Source: Myxococcota bacterium (GTDB taxonomy: Bacteria; Myxococcota_A; UBA796; JAJRTE01). From it: a stretch of 64,000 nucleotides of DNA. The DNA is taken from NCBI GenBank assembly GCA_024278455.1, contig JAJRTE010000298.1, positions 25,792 to 89,791 of the forward strand, in the 5' to 3' direction. The notes beneath the pieces were generated by a model. It saw only the letters and a list, made by a program, of their open reading frames with translations. It had not been told where the DNA came from and ran no database searches. Shown here piece by piece: positions 1 to 8,790 of the stretch. How positions within the stretch are numbered: position 1 is the stretch's first letter; each line of letters starts with the position of its first letter. The position numbers and the translations under genes were made by a program.

Positions 1-951
1 GTGCCCGTAGCCGGGGATGACCTGGCCGCTGTTGAGCGTGTCCCACAGGGCCTGCTTGAGCTGTTCTTCGGTCGGCAGCTTCCCGCCGAGCTTGTCCATG
101 AAGCCCTGGGTCCAGCGCAGCACCTCCTGGTTGGCGAGCCCGTGGAGAGGCCCGGCCAGGCCGCCCATGCCGGCGGAATAGGCGTAGTAGATGTCCGACA
201 GGGCCGACGCGACGAGATGGGTCGTGTGCGCCGACACATTCCCGGACTCGTGGTCCGAGTGCAGAATGAAGTACATCCTGGCGACATCGTCGTATGGCTC
301 GCCGATTCCCATCATGTGGGCGAAGTCACCGCCCATGTCCAGTTCCGGATTCGACGGAATGGGCGTGTCTCCCTTGTACTTCATCCGGTAGATGTAGGCC
401 GCGATGACCGGGAGCTTCGCCATCAGGTTGCAGCAGTCTTCGTACATGGGATCCCAGTAGTCCATCTTGCTCATGCCTTCGGCATACTGCTTGGCAAAAC
501 AGGACTCCCGCTGCATGGACAGGATGGCCTGGGCGAACATGGTCATGGGATGGGTATCTCGAGGGGTTGCGCGGAGGACGTAATACACGTAGTGAGGGAC
601 CGTCCGCCTTGCCTTGAAGTCCTCGACGACTTCCAGGGTCTGCTCCATGGTCGGGATTTCGCCGGTCATGAGGTAGAACCAGTGCGCCTCGACGTAGGGA
701 TACTCCTTGCCCGGCACCTTGGGCAGGGCGGCGAAGGTCTCGGGAATGGTCCGGCCGCGGAACCGGATCCCTTCCTGCGGGTCCAGGTAGGACACGTCGG
801 TCACCAGGCAACGAACGCCACGGGCGCCACCGATCGCCTGGGCGATGGTCACGTCGCCGGTCTTCACACTGCCGTACTCCTTCAGGAGCCTTGTGGTCCG
901 GGGCCTGTGCGCATCGATCTTGCTCTTCAGAATCTCTTTCAGGGTCGACAT
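1..951 (-). CDS. gltA: Citrate synthase, eukaryotic/mitochondrial type (3' end outside window)
   Basis: Condenses acetyl-CoA with oxaloacetate at the entry of the TCA cycle, in the cytoplasm. The 317 codons present are read on the minus strand from ATG at 951, which has a strong GAAGGAGG site just upstream. Signature blocks are HSDHESGN (first catalytic His), GPLHGLANQEVL and, at the cut edge, VIPGYGH (second catalytic His). These blocks resemble the mitochondrial enzyme more than the hexameric E. coli type. The catalytic Asp and the last ~110 residues lie beyond the window. The gene has its own promoter and lies downstream of the regulator gene on the same strand. Confidence 0.96.
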   Translation of the reverse strand, partial: MSTLKEILKSKIDAHRPRTTRLLKEYGSVKTGDVTIAQAIGGARGVRCLVTDVSYLDPQEGIRFRGRTIPETFAALPKVPGKEYPYVEAHWFYLMTGEIPTMEQTLEVVEDFKARRTVPHYVYYVLRATPRDTHPMTMFAQAILSMQRESCFAKQYAEGMSKMDYWDPMYEDCCNLMAKLPVIAAYIYRMKYKGDTPIPSNPELDMGGDFAHMMGIGEPYDDVARMYFILHSDHESGNVSAHTTHLVASALSDIYYAYSAGMGGLAGPLHGLANQEVLRWTQGFMDKLGGKLPTEEQLKQALWDTLNSGQVIPGYGH

Positions 952-1078
952 GCGGGATCCTCCTTCTGTGCACGCTTTCGAGCGGGGTGGGGCGAGTCAA
1001 GCAGGCCTGCACCAACCATCGGCGGCGACGGGGTACAAACCTGGTTTATCGCCTGGATGGCATCTGGATCAAGAGTCT

Positions 1079-1107
1079 TTCTAACAGGGACACGCGGATG
1101 GTGTCAA
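1079..1107 (-). promoter_or_regulatory. Sigma-70-type promoter for citrate synthase
   Basis: Read on the minus strand, TTGACA (1107-1102) is followed after 17 bases by TTAGAA (1084-1079). The -35 is perfect and the -10 matches 4 of 6. It would give a leader of about 120 bases before the ATG at 951, making gltA transcription independent of the upstream regulator operon. Confidence 0.55.
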
Positions 1108-1166
1108 GCCTATTCGTATGGTACCACACGAAACGCCGGTCGCGGAGCCAAGTGCCCGCGCACGCG

Positions 1167-2531
1167 CTACCCCTGGTCGTCCGTACCGATTTCCTCCAGC
1201 TTCCGGTAGATCGTCCTGGGATTGATACCGAGGAGGTGCGCTGCGAGGTTCTTGTCGCCATCGGTGTACCTGAGCGTCTCCCGGATCAGGGTGAGTTCGA
1301 CCTCCCGTATCGGTGTACCAACGGGGAAGCACAGCTCTCTCGCTGCGGTCTTCATGCCTCCCCGGAGTGTCGCCGGCAAGTCCTCGGGGCGAATTTCGTC
1401 GTGCAAGGACAGGACGACCGCCCTTTCGATGGTGTTCTCCAACTCCCGCACGTTGCCCGGCCAGGGGTGGCGCATGAGAAGTTCCATCGCCTCCCGGCTC
1501 ATCGCCTTGAAAGGACGTTCGTTCTTCCGGGCGTATACCCTGAGGAAGTGGTTGACCAGCAGCGGAATGTCCTCGCCGCGCTCGCACAGCGGGGGAAGTT
1601 GGATCTTGATGACGTTCAGCCGATAGTACAGGTCTTCCCGGAACCGCTTCGCCGCCACTTCTTCCTCGAGATTCTTGTTGGTGGCGGCGACGATACGTAC
1701 GTCCACGGAAATGGTCCTGGTTCCACCGAGTCGCTCGAACTCGCCTTCTTGCAGCACGCGAAGCAACTTCACCTGGAGAGCGGGGCTCATCTCACCGACT
1801 TCGTCCAGGAACAAGGAGCCTCCATCCGCCAGCTCGAACCGCCCTTCGCGACGCCCGGCAGCCCCGGTGAACGCTCCTGCTTCGTAGCCGAACAACTCGC
1901 TCTCCACCAGGGTTTCGGGCAACGCGGCCAGACTGAGCTTGACGAACCGCCGAGTCCGCCGCGGTGACAGGTCGTGAATCGCCTGGGCGATCAGCTCCTT
2001 GCCCGTCCCGGAAGCGCCCTCGATCAGTACGCTCGCGGACGAGGGTGCCACCTGGGAGACCAGCTCGAGCACCTTTCGCATGGAAGAACTCGTACCGATG
2101 ATCCCACGGTCGCCTTCGGCCTCGAGCCGTTCCCGCAAACGCCGGTTCTCCGATGACAGGGCCTGCTTCTCGAGGGCGTTCTTGACGGCATTCAACAACT
2201 CGATACGCTTCAACGGCTTCGAAATGAAGTCGTAGGCCCCCTCCTTCATCGCGCCCACGGCGGTCTCCACGGTGCCATAGGCTGTCAGGACGATAACTTC
2301 CACGCCGGGGACGAGCTTGCGGGCGGCTTTGAGGAGTTCGATCCCGGACATGCCCGGCATCTTGAGGTCGGTCAGGAGCAGAGCCACGCTCTCCTTGCGC
2401 AGGAGCGCCAACCCCTCCGCGCCGTTGGCAGCGCTCAAGACGGCATAGCCTTCCCGCTGGAGAATCCGCTCCATGGAAAGCCGGTTCGATGCTTCGTCGT
2501 CGACGACGAGAATGGTCTGGGTCGCCTCCAT
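1167..2531 (-). CDS. NtrC-family sigma-54-dependent response regulator
   Basis: A 454-residue transcription activator with three domains. The receiver (about 5-120) has VVDDE, the phospho-acceptor Asp in LLTDLKMPG and the conserved Lys in SKPL. The AAA+ domain (about 143-370) has Walker A GASGTGKE, with Ala where most family members have Glu, the sigma-54 contact loop GAFTGA and an arginine-finger region. A Fis-type helix-turn-helix lies near 415-448. The ATG directly abuts the TAG of the preceding gene, so translation is probably coupled. No histidine kinase is adjacent, so its partner is unknown. It may control the exporter operon it ends or sigma-54 promoters elsewhere. Confidence 0.95.
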   Translation of the reverse strand: MEATQTILVVDDEASNRLSMERILQREGYAVLSAANGAEGLALLRKESVALLLTDLKMPGMSGIELLKAARKLVPGVEVIVLTAYGTVETAVGAMKEGAYDFISKPLKRIELLNAVKNALEKQALSSENRRLRERLEAEGDRGIIGTSSSMRKVLELVSQVAPSSASVLIEGASGTGKELIAQAIHDLSPRRTRRFVKLSLAALPETLVESELFGYEAGAFTGAAGRREGRFELADGGSLFLDEVGEMSPALQVKLLRVLQEGEFERLGGTRTISVDVRIVAATNKNLEEEVAAKRFREDLYYRLNVIKIQLPPLCERGEDIPLLVNHFLRVYARKNERPFKAMSREAMELLMRHPWPGNVRELENTIERAVVLSLHDEIRPEDLPATLRGGMKTAARELCFPVGTPIREVELTLIRETLRYTDGDKNLAAHLLGINPRTIYRKLEEIGTDDQG

Positions 2532-3164
2532 CTACCGGTAGTCCTTCTGTTTCAAGGTGGAATCGAGGTTCATGTACCACCTGGGCTCGAGCGACGGGTC
2601 GCAGCTATAGGGCTCGCCCGCTTCCTTTTCCTTCACTGCATCCTTGCGGGGATCCCGGGTCCGCCGCTCCTTCTCCTCGTCGATACCGCCAGCGGGACGC
2701 AACGCGGGCCGACCGAATTCGTCGAGGCATTGCCCGTCCGGGCTGCAATCGGCGCCGAGCGGACAGTCCGGGTGGCGCTTGATCCAGTACAACACGATGT
2801 CCGCTTCTCGAGGCTCCTTTTCCTTGTTCAAGATCCGGAACCGCGCCGTCATGACCACTCGAGCCCGCTTTCCACTGGAATCGATCTCGGCACGGGACAC
2901 GCGGAAGTCCAGCACGTCCAGGAACTCCGGCTTGACCAGGAACAGTTCCTCCAGTGCCCGGCCGATGTCTATCCGGTCCAGGTCCAGGGCGTGATGGTAC
3001 AGGGCCGACGAACGGAAGTCCTTGAATTGCAGGTCCTCGAGGAAAGCACTGCTCAACCCCCTCACCACGCTCAGCTCCGTGTTGAACGGACGCACCACCA
3101 CGGCGTAGAGGCCGGCACCGGCAACGGCGACCACCAACAGGCTCATCCACGTCGTCCTTCTCAT
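2532..3164 (-). CDS. Membrane-anchored protein of unknown function, exporter-linked
   Basis: I do not recognise a family for this 210-residue protein. One hydrophobic segment near residues 6-25 looks like an uncleaved signal anchor, so the rest is probably periplasmic. The C-terminal half is charged and contains five Cys (three in the 133-146 region), possibly a disulfide or metal site. The start ATG at 3164 lies 14 bases after the permease stop and the gene ends flush against the regulator ATG. It is therefore an internal member of the ABC exporter/regulator operon and could be an accessory or sensing subunit; that is inference from position. Confidence 0.8.
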   Translation of the reverse strand: MRRTTWMSLLVVAVAGAGLYAVVVRPFNTELSVVRGLSSAFLEDLQFKDFRSSALYHHALDLDRIDIGRALEELFLVKPEFLDVLDFRVSRAEIDSSGKRARVVMTARFRILNKEKEPREADIVLYWIKRHPDCPLGADCSPDGQCLDEFGRPALRPAGGIDEEKERRTRDPRKDAVKEKEAGEPYSCDPSLEPRWYMNLDSTLKQKDYR

Positions 3165-3179
3165 GCACGCACCCTCGAT

Positions 3180-4022
3180 TCAGTACCTCTTGAATCTCAA
3201 CATGGGGTAGGCCAGCACCAGGAACACGACGCCGAACACCGGCAGCAACGCCATCGCGCCGACAGCGTGCCACGTGTCGGTGCTGGTCCTGGCCAAGTTC
3301 TCCAGGGCCTCGAACCCCCAACGGCTGGGCATCAGGGCGAAGATCACCCGGCTCACGCCGACGAAATGGTCCTTGCCTATCGCGAACTCGCTGAACAGTA
3401 TCTGCGGCAGTATGGCCAGGGGGACCAGGGCGACGGCATAGTCGCTCCGTTTCACCGCCGAGGAGATCAGCAGTCCGAGGCAGGTCCCGGCGAACGCGGC
3501 CAACCACAGCCCGATGCCGAGCCAGGCAACGTGAATCCGAACATCCAGGTAGTAGACGATGATGCCCACGTAGGTGGCTACTTGTACAGTATTCAGCAGG
3601 ATCAGGACCCGCACCTTGCTCAACAGGTAGGCCCCGACCTCGAGGTTGACCATCCGCTCCCGCAGGTAGAGCGCCCGCTCCTTGACGATCTCTCGACTGG
3701 CGTCCATGCACCCGATCCACAGGCAGCTCAAGGTCATCACGAAGTAGAGGCTCCGCGTGGCCTGCTGCAAATTGCTCCAGGCCACCACCACGAGCGCTGC
3801 AAGGAACGGGGCCTGCAACAGGAGCAGGAAGGTCCCCTTGATGTCCGCGAGCATGATTTCGAGATAGCGGTCGGCAAGGACGCCGCACTGGGTCCAGTTG
3901 ACCAGGCTCCATCCCCGCGCCGCCGGGCCGCCATCCCCCTCCAACCGCACCACGCCACCTGCTACCGCCGAACGGGCCCGCCCGGTCGCGGAAACCTGGA
4001 TGTCACCCGTGGATTCCGACAC
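3180..4022 (-). CDS. ABC-2 type transporter permease
   Basis: Integral membrane subunit of an ABC exporter. About six hydrophobic segments span residues 60-280, with an ABC-2 pattern including a cytoplasmic stretch rich in Arg and Glu (VKERALYLRERM) that is typical of ABCG/White-like half transporters. I prefer the GTG at 4022 because AGGAGG lies five bases upstream; a longer reading from 4067 adds 15 residues without a good ribosome site. It follows its ATPase by about 100 bases. Substrate cannot be inferred. Confidence 0.88.
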   Translation of the reverse strand: MSESTGDIQVSATGRARSAVAGGVVRLEGDGGPAARGWSLVNWTQCGVLADRYLEIMLADIKGTFLLLLQAPFLAALVVVAWSNLQQATRSLYFVMTLSCLWIGCMDASREIVKERALYLRERMVNLEVGAYLLSKVRVLILLNTVQVATYVGIIVYYLDVRIHVAWLGIGLWLAAFAGTCLGLLISSAVKRSDYAVALVPLAILPQILFSEFAIGKDHFVGVSRVIFALMPSRWGFEALENLARTSTDTWHAVGAMALLPVFGVVFLVLAYPMLRFKRY

Positions 4023-4119
4023 CTTCGCCTCCTCTTCCCCGGCCGTCCTGAGCCGCCCGGATGACACGGCATGTCACGTTCCAGGACTCCGAACGGCCAG
4101 ATACCGGCACAAGGTGCCA

Positions 4120-4980
4120 CTATCTGCCGAGGCGGGGCAACCTCGAGGCCAGATACCGGCGAAACAGCGGGCTCGATGCGAAGGCAGCGTGCCACTGCGC
4201 AGCGCTGCGGCGTTCCAGTACCCGGTAGATATCGGCGAAATCGTCCACCTCGAAATAGCCTTTCAGTTCGTCCGGCGGCCCGAAGTAGACCAACCGGCCC
4301 TCCTTGAGCATGCACACCCGGTCCAACAGGGACAGGGATGCCATGACGTGCGTGGTCACCACCACCAGGTCGCCGCCGTCCGCCATCCCGCGCAGAGCTG
4401 CCATGAGGGCATGTTCCAATGCCGGATCCAGCCCGCTGGTCGGCTCGTCGGCGAACAGCACCGGGGGGCGCGCCAGGAGTTCCATGGCGATGCTGACCCG
4501 CTTGCGCTGTCCGCCGGAAAGGGAGCGGACCCGGATTCGCCTCTGTCCGGCCAGTTGCAACCGGTCGAGGACTTCGTCGATCCGGGCATTGCGTTCCTCC
4601 TGGCCGATATGGGGCAGGCGGAGCAAGGCGGTGTAGTGCAGCACCCTTTCCACGCGCAAGGCCCGGGGCACGACGTCGTCCTGGGGAACGAACCCTATCC
4701 GGTGCTTGACAGCCTGGAAATCGGTACGCACATCCTGCCCGCCGATAAGGACCTTGCCCTTGGTAGGAGGCCGAAAGCCTGTCAGCGCGTACAGCAGCGT
4801 GGACTTTCCACATCCCGACGGCCCCAGCACGCCGAGAAATTCGCCAGAAGAGGCGGCCAGGTGGATCCCATGCAGGATGCGCGCGCCGCCACGGACCACG
4901 CTCACGTCTCGAGCCGCCAGGTGGATGGGGGCTCCCCGCCCGGCTGTCTCGACGGTTGCTGTCCTCTCTTCCGTGGCCAC
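4120..4980 (-). CDS. ABC transporter ATP-binding protein, ABCG-like
   Basis: ATPase subunit paired with the ABC-2 permease downstream. Visible motifs are Walker A GPSGCGKST, Q-loop FVPQDD, signature LSGGQRKR, Walker B LFADEPTSGLD and the switch His in VVTTHVM. The LSGGQRKR-DEPTSGLD combination is typical of the ABCG/White family. GTG at 4980 is chosen because GAGGAGG sits about 11 bases upstream and because a promoter -10 lies at 5025-5030; a TTG at 5025 would extend it by 15 residues. It is the first gene of a four-gene operon ending with the sigma-54 activator. Confidence 0.93.
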   Translation of the reverse strand: MATEERTATVETAGRGAPIHLAARDVSVVRGGARILHGIHLAASSGEFLGVLGPSGCGKSTLLYALTGFRPPTKGKVLIGGQDVRTDFQAVKHRIGFVPQDDVVPRALRVERVLHYTALLRLPHIGQEERNARIDEVLDRLQLAGQRRIRVRSLSGGQRKRVSIAMELLARPPVLFADEPTSGLDPALEHALMAALRGMADGGDLVVVTTHVMASLSLLDRVCMLKEGRLVYFGPPDELKGYFEVDDFADIYRVLERRSAAQWHAAFASSPLFRRYLASRLPRLGR

Positions 4981-5520
4981 GGGATGCGTTTCCTCCTCGC
5001 GGGCAATCCTGTTGCCCAGGTGCAAGCCTACTCGGTATCGAAAGAGGGGTCAAGCCCTGGAAGCTGGATGTTTCCGTAGCGGGAGCAGCCATCTTCCTCA
5101 CCCAGCGCCGGGGCTCCGTCGTTGTCGTTCAGGCGCCACCGTTTCTCCCACTCCTTTTCAAACACCTACAGCTTCCCCACCACCGTGCTCGTCTCCGGGC
5201 ATTTCCACCGGTAACTCGCCCGTCCCCACTCGACCAGAACACGCTTCCCACTGACAAAGTCCCCTCAGCGCATTCCGGGCCTCGGGGGGGGGGAAATCCC
5301 CCGAACACGACCACTCGGACCAAACTCATCCCCCAGGTTACATCGTAGTCACCTATGCGCCTCTTCCCAAACCTCGTTATCAACCCGTGTCGATGCCGGA
5401 TACACTCCGAAGCACTACGTGGACACACGCCAGCAGCCAGGCGTTTCGAACGGGTCGATTCGTGCTATGATGGAACCCCGGCGGAACGGCAGTCGAGCAA
5501 GACATGCGAAGGAGGATCGG
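4981..5520. other. Divergent intergenic region
   Basis: About 540 bases between the exporter operon (leftward) and the scramblase-like gene (rightward). It holds the leftward promoter at 5025-5053 and, for the rightward gene, a good -10 TATGAT (5466-5471) with a weak -35 TTTCGA (5444-5449). A G10 run at 5284-5293 is followed by a C5 run, which could fold. I see no coding signal in the open frames here. Confidence 0.6.
5025..5053 (-). promoter_or_regulatory. Promoter of the ABC exporter/regulator operon
   Basis: On the minus strand TTGACC (5053-5048), a 17-base spacer and TAGGCT (5030-5025). The same TAGGCT -10 with a 17-base spacer occurs before the MeaB gene at 62090-62118. It predicts a start of transcription near 5018 and a leader of about 35 bases to GTG 4980. 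Confidence 0.45.
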
Positions 5521-6144
5521 ATGGGGATCGAAGAAACGACAGCGCTGGTGGCCGGTGCCCGGCATCTCAAGGTGGGACAAGTCAAGGAGTGGGGGGAGAT
5601 CCTCACCGGATTCGAGACCCGCAACAAGTATGAAGTACGGGACGAGCACGGCCGGACCATTCTGCTGGCCGCCGAGGAGTCCACGGGTCTTGGGGCAGTC
5701 CTTCTGCGGATGTTCCTCAAGGCATTGCGCCCGTTCACCATGACCCTGTTGGACCAGGGCGGGAACGTGTTCTTGCGCCTGCGCCGTCCCTTCCGATTCA
5801 TGTTTCATCGGATCGAAGTCTTCGACGCGGAGGACCGACCGCTGGGAGCCGTGGAACGTCGTTTCAGCCTCCTGCGCCGGATCTACGACGTGCTCGACAC
5901 GCAGGGACAAACACGCATCACCCTGTTCGGACCGGTCTTTCGCCCGTGGACTTTCGAAATCCGCAAGAGCAACGAAGTTGTGGGCAAGATCCAGAAGAAG
6001 TGGTCCGGCCTGGGCCGGGAACTGTTCACAGACGCGGACAACTTCGGGATCGAGTTCTCGCCGCTCCTCGACCACGATGATCGCCTGCGCCTGCTCGCCG
6101 CGGTCTTTCTCATCGATTTCGTTCATTTTGAGAATCGGAAGTAG
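5521..6144 (+). CDS. Phospholipid scramblase/LURP-one-like protein
   Basis: A 207-residue protein resembling the scramblase/tubby-like fold: an N-terminal stretch (FETRNKYEVRDEHGR) followed by repeated beta-rich segments ending in a hydrophobic C-terminus, as in bacterial members of the scramblase-related family. The ATG at 5521 has AAGGAGG five bases upstream; an upstream ATG at 5419 adds a non-conserved stretch and lacks a site. It is monocistronic and convergent with the cassette at 6262. The biochemical role of bacterial members is not settled, so membrane or lipid association is inference. Confidence 0.72.
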   Translation: MGIEETTALVAGARHLKVGQVKEWGEILTGFETRNKYEVRDEHGRTILLAAEESTGLGAVLLRMFLKALRPFTMTLLDQGGNVFLRLRRPFRFMFHRIEVFDAEDRPLGAVERRFSLLRRIYDVLDTQGQTRITLFGPVFRPWTFEIRKSNEVVGKIQKKWSGLGRELFTDADNFGIEFSPLLDHDDRLRLLAAVFLIDFVHFENRK

Positions 6145-6261
6145 ACCGGGGTGCCAGTCCGCGTCCAGCCGAGGCATTGTTCGGCCCGCGGGGCGGGTTG
6201 CACCTGCCGACCGCTTCCTCGTGCCACTCCCGGCGGGGCCGATATCCATCGCCCGGCTGTG

Positions 6262-6774
6262 TCAACCGGAACCACTGCCTGGGACGACTTCCTTGCGCAG
6301 TTTCTCCTTCAAATCCTTCGGGTCGACCCACCCCGCATCGATGGCCTGTGCCAGGACGTCACGCACACGCGCCCTCGTCGGTCTACGGAAACGTCCCGCC
6401 TCGATCGATTCGACAACCCGCCTGGCCACACGACCAAGGCGCTCGTAGTCCAATCGATGGACATCGACGTGACATTCCACCAACGACTTCACCGGCGTAC
6501 GCCCATCGGTCTGACGCAAGCCCAGGCCATCCTCTTGGAAGGCTTCCTCCGAAAGCCACACGATATCGATCTTGTCCAGCCGTTCGTAAGCCGCTACGAG
6601 CGCAAGAACGGTATGGAGGAGGGCTTGCTCCCCGCCGTCCTCGCACCGCCAGAACGAAAGGGCATTGTCCGCCGTCCGCAGGTCGTTGGTCGCAGCATCT
6701 GCCGGGATTTCCTTTTCGGCGAGCCCTTCTTTCTTCTCCCACTTGGCGCGATTCATCTTTCGCACGAGAAACAC
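6262..6774 (-). CDS. Hypothetical protein, last gene of the TIGR04255-like cassette
   Basis: Unrecognised protein of up to 170 residues from GTG 6774, or 164 from ATG 6756 (MNRAKWEKK). It is soluble, Arg/Lys/Glu rich and probably helical; the middle (RLDKIDIVWLSEEAF) and the terminal helix-turn segments give no known motif. It starts three bases after the stop of the gene before it, so it belongs to the same transcript. CTCGAG is absent from it, unlike most native genes here. Confidence 0.6.
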   Translation of the reverse strand: MFLVRKMNRAKWEKKEGLAEKEIPADAATNDLRTADNALSFWRCEDGGEQALLHTVLALVAAYERLDKIDIVWLSEEAFQEDGLGLRQTDGRTPVKSLVECHVDVHRLDYERLGRVARRVVESIEAGRFRRPTRARVRDVLAQAIDAGWVDPKDLKEKLRKEVVPGSGSG

Positions 6775-6777
6775 GGA

Positions 6778-7503
6778 CTACTCTCCGGGCTCACGAAGAA
6801 CGTCTCGAACATACCGGCGAAGCCACGCAACCTGTTCGTCGTGGCCCCGAAGCACCTCGAGCACCTCTGGATCCGCCCACGACTCCGCGGCCTGCACCGC
6901 GGCGTCCCGGATTTCGACGTTCTCGGAGCCGAGAGCGTTGCGCACGATACGCTTTCGCCAGGCGATGGACCCAGCGTTCAACCGCCCGAGGATTCGCAGC
7001 ACCGCGGCACCCAAGGTTGGGCGCCCGGGATCGAGAACAAGACGCCTGAGATGTTCGAGCACCCCTTCTGCCGGGACAGAACGCAGTGCAGCCTCGATGA
7101 TCTCTTCCGCTTGGTGGACAACGCCATCCTCCGGGGGATCGCTCTTGAAGGTGTCTACAAGGGCTGCTTCCAGGCGCCGAAAACGCTCCACCGTTTCAGG
7201 GTCGTGCGCGGGCGACGCCTGTGCGTCACGCTGATCAGCAATGAGCACCGGAAACTGCCACCGGGTGAATTCAGACGTGAAGGGTTCACTGGCGACTTGC
7301 GTCAAAACACTGTCGGTCAACTCCACGAGCTTCCAGAGTGCGCGTGCCGCATCCGGAGAGACAACCGAGGATTGCACGGAAGTCTCAGCCACAAACCAAC
7401 CCTCACCATCGTATCGACCCAAAGGATCACGCCCCAACTGCTGGCCTAGCGGTGCCAGCGCGCTGACCGAACGCTCGGTCTGTCTTCGGTGATCAATCCG
7501 CAT
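6778..7503 (-). CDS. Helical-repeat (HEAT-like) protein of unknown function
   Basis: A 241-residue soluble protein. The second half looks like short helical repeats of HEAT type, with phrases such as AAVLRILGRL, EIRDAAVQAAESW and a closing LRRYVRDVLREPGE. The ATG at 7503 has GGAGG seven bases upstream and overlaps the end of the TIGR04255-like gene by 11 bases, so coupling is likely. The role may be protein binding for its neighbour; this is inference from fold and context. Confidence 0.68.
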   Translation of the reverse strand: MRIDHRRQTERSVSALAPLGQQLGRDPLGRYDGEGWFVAETSVQSSVVSPDAARALWKLVELTDSVLTQVASEPFTSEFTRWQFPVLIADQRDAQASPAHDPETVERFRRLEAALVDTFKSDPPEDGVVHQAEEIIEAALRSVPAEGVLEHLRRLVLDPGRPTLGAAVLRILGRLNAGSIAWRKRIVRNALGSENVEIRDAAVQAAESWADPEVLEVLRGHDEQVAWLRRYVRDVLREPGE

Positions 7504-8262
7504 CGAACAGCCTCCGTGTCTCGTCGGTGATCAGTATCTCGAACACTGCGCCTTCGCGCTCGTGCAGATCCTCGGCCTTGGCGACCGCGGCATCCCGGTC
7601 GATCGCCTCCTCACCATGCCAGATGACATCGATGTCCAGGAGAAAAGCCACGTGGCCTTCCGGGGCATCGGCAGCCGCGTGCGTTACCACAAGCGGCACG
7701 CCGTCATCGTAGGTGTACTCCACACGGCCCACAAAGCTGCTCAGCCGGTCGGGGAGACCTTTGATGTCACCGGGGGCACACAGGATGTACCGCCGCGGTT
7801 CAACAGTCTCGGCACGAACGACGATCTTGTTGATATACCGTATGCTGACGCGTTGCACCCCGAGCGGCTCCCCTATTCGCCAATAGGCTGCGAGGGCCTC
7901 GTCGATCCGACTGCGGAATTCTTCCCACCCGCTTTTCTCCGGATTCGCGGCGTCCTGGTACGGACGCAACATGTGGACGCTCAAGACGTCAGGACCCACA
8001 CCGACAATCCGCGTTCCCTCCTCGGTGACGAGTTGCACCCTGGCAAGGCCGTGTTGAAAAGTCAACCTTGGCGGTGCGCCTTGGCCGGTGTCCAAAGCGA
8101 CCCCAGTAAACATCTGTTGGCGCGGCTTGCCGGGATAAGCAGCGCGCAACTCGGTGTACAGTCTTCCAGGGATCGTGAGGTCCCACTCTTGTCCCGGCTC
8201 GAACCGGAACTCACAGAGAGCCTCCTCGATGGGGGGGTCTTGTAGCGCCGGTGTTCCGTCAT
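7493..8262 (-). CDS. TIGR04255-family protein with apparent frameshift in a C7 tract
   Basis: The body resembles the sporadically distributed TIGR04255 family of unknown function: PPIEEALCEFRF near the N-terminus, then about 240 residues ending TDETRRLF. The natural start is ATG 8262, with AAGGA eight bases upstream and an ATGA overlap with the preceding ORF. It encodes MTEHRRYKTPP, which fits the family start. A run of seven C (8231-8237) puts this start one base out of frame with IEEALCEF; eight or five C would restore one product. Without a shift the frame can only start at 8347 with an unrelated basic leader. Read this as one gene with a slipped tract, a sequencing error, or a decayed gene. 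Confidence 0.7.
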
Positions 8263-8492
8263 GATCTGGTTCCTTCTTGCTCGTGTGGTGCGCCGGCGGC
8301 CGCCTCGCCTGCCGCTTGCGCGCTTGCCACCGCCTCTTTCCTCGCATTGGCGCATGAGAGCCTCGGCCTCCAACGTACCGAGTCGCTCTCTGTCTTCCCG
8401 TGCCCCGCGTGATTCGTGGAAGTCATGGCCTGGTCTTCGAGAGCACTCCCCCAACCGAAGTCGCGCATGCTGAACGTCATGATCTCCACCAT
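8259..8492 (-). CDS. Possible small protein upstream of the TIGR04255-like gene
   Basis: An open frame of about 77 codons from ATG 8492 (alternatives 8480 and 8468) whose TGA overlaps the ATG of the next gene as ATGA, a common coupling arrangement. The C-terminus is Ala/Arg/Glu rich. No family is recognised and the ribosome sites are weak, so the overlap is the main evidence. Confidence 0.35.
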   Translation of the reverse strand: MVEIMTFSMRDFGWGSALEDQAMTSTNHAGHGKTESDSVRWRPRLSCANARKEAVASAQAAGEAAAGAPHEQEGTRS

Positions 8493-8790
8493 GGCGACCT
8501 GCGTCAAGGATTTCCCTGTCCCACGCCGCCAGGAGGGGCCAGGGGTACTCGGAAACGCGGTCGCTTCAGGCTGTGGGTGAACTCCATCCCGCTTGACCCG
8601 ACGAAGGTGCACATCTCCGTCGCTCACCGCCACCTCGAGCACCCGGACGAGACCGCGCACCCTCTTGCGCGAGATCTCCCGCGCGACCCGGTGGTTTCTC
8701 GAGTGGCTCGACGGGCTCCCTGGGATGTCTCCAGGCCGTTCTCGATGGACTCGAGGGGTTCCCCGGGATGTCTCTGGGCGCCTCGCGCCC

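Noticed and set aside
1..1209. Open frame of 402 codons on the plus strand over the citrate synthase gene
   Set aside because: It is the antisense shadow of the citrate synthase, which runs on the minus strand with a clear ribosome site and unmistakable motifs. The shadow has no family resemblance.
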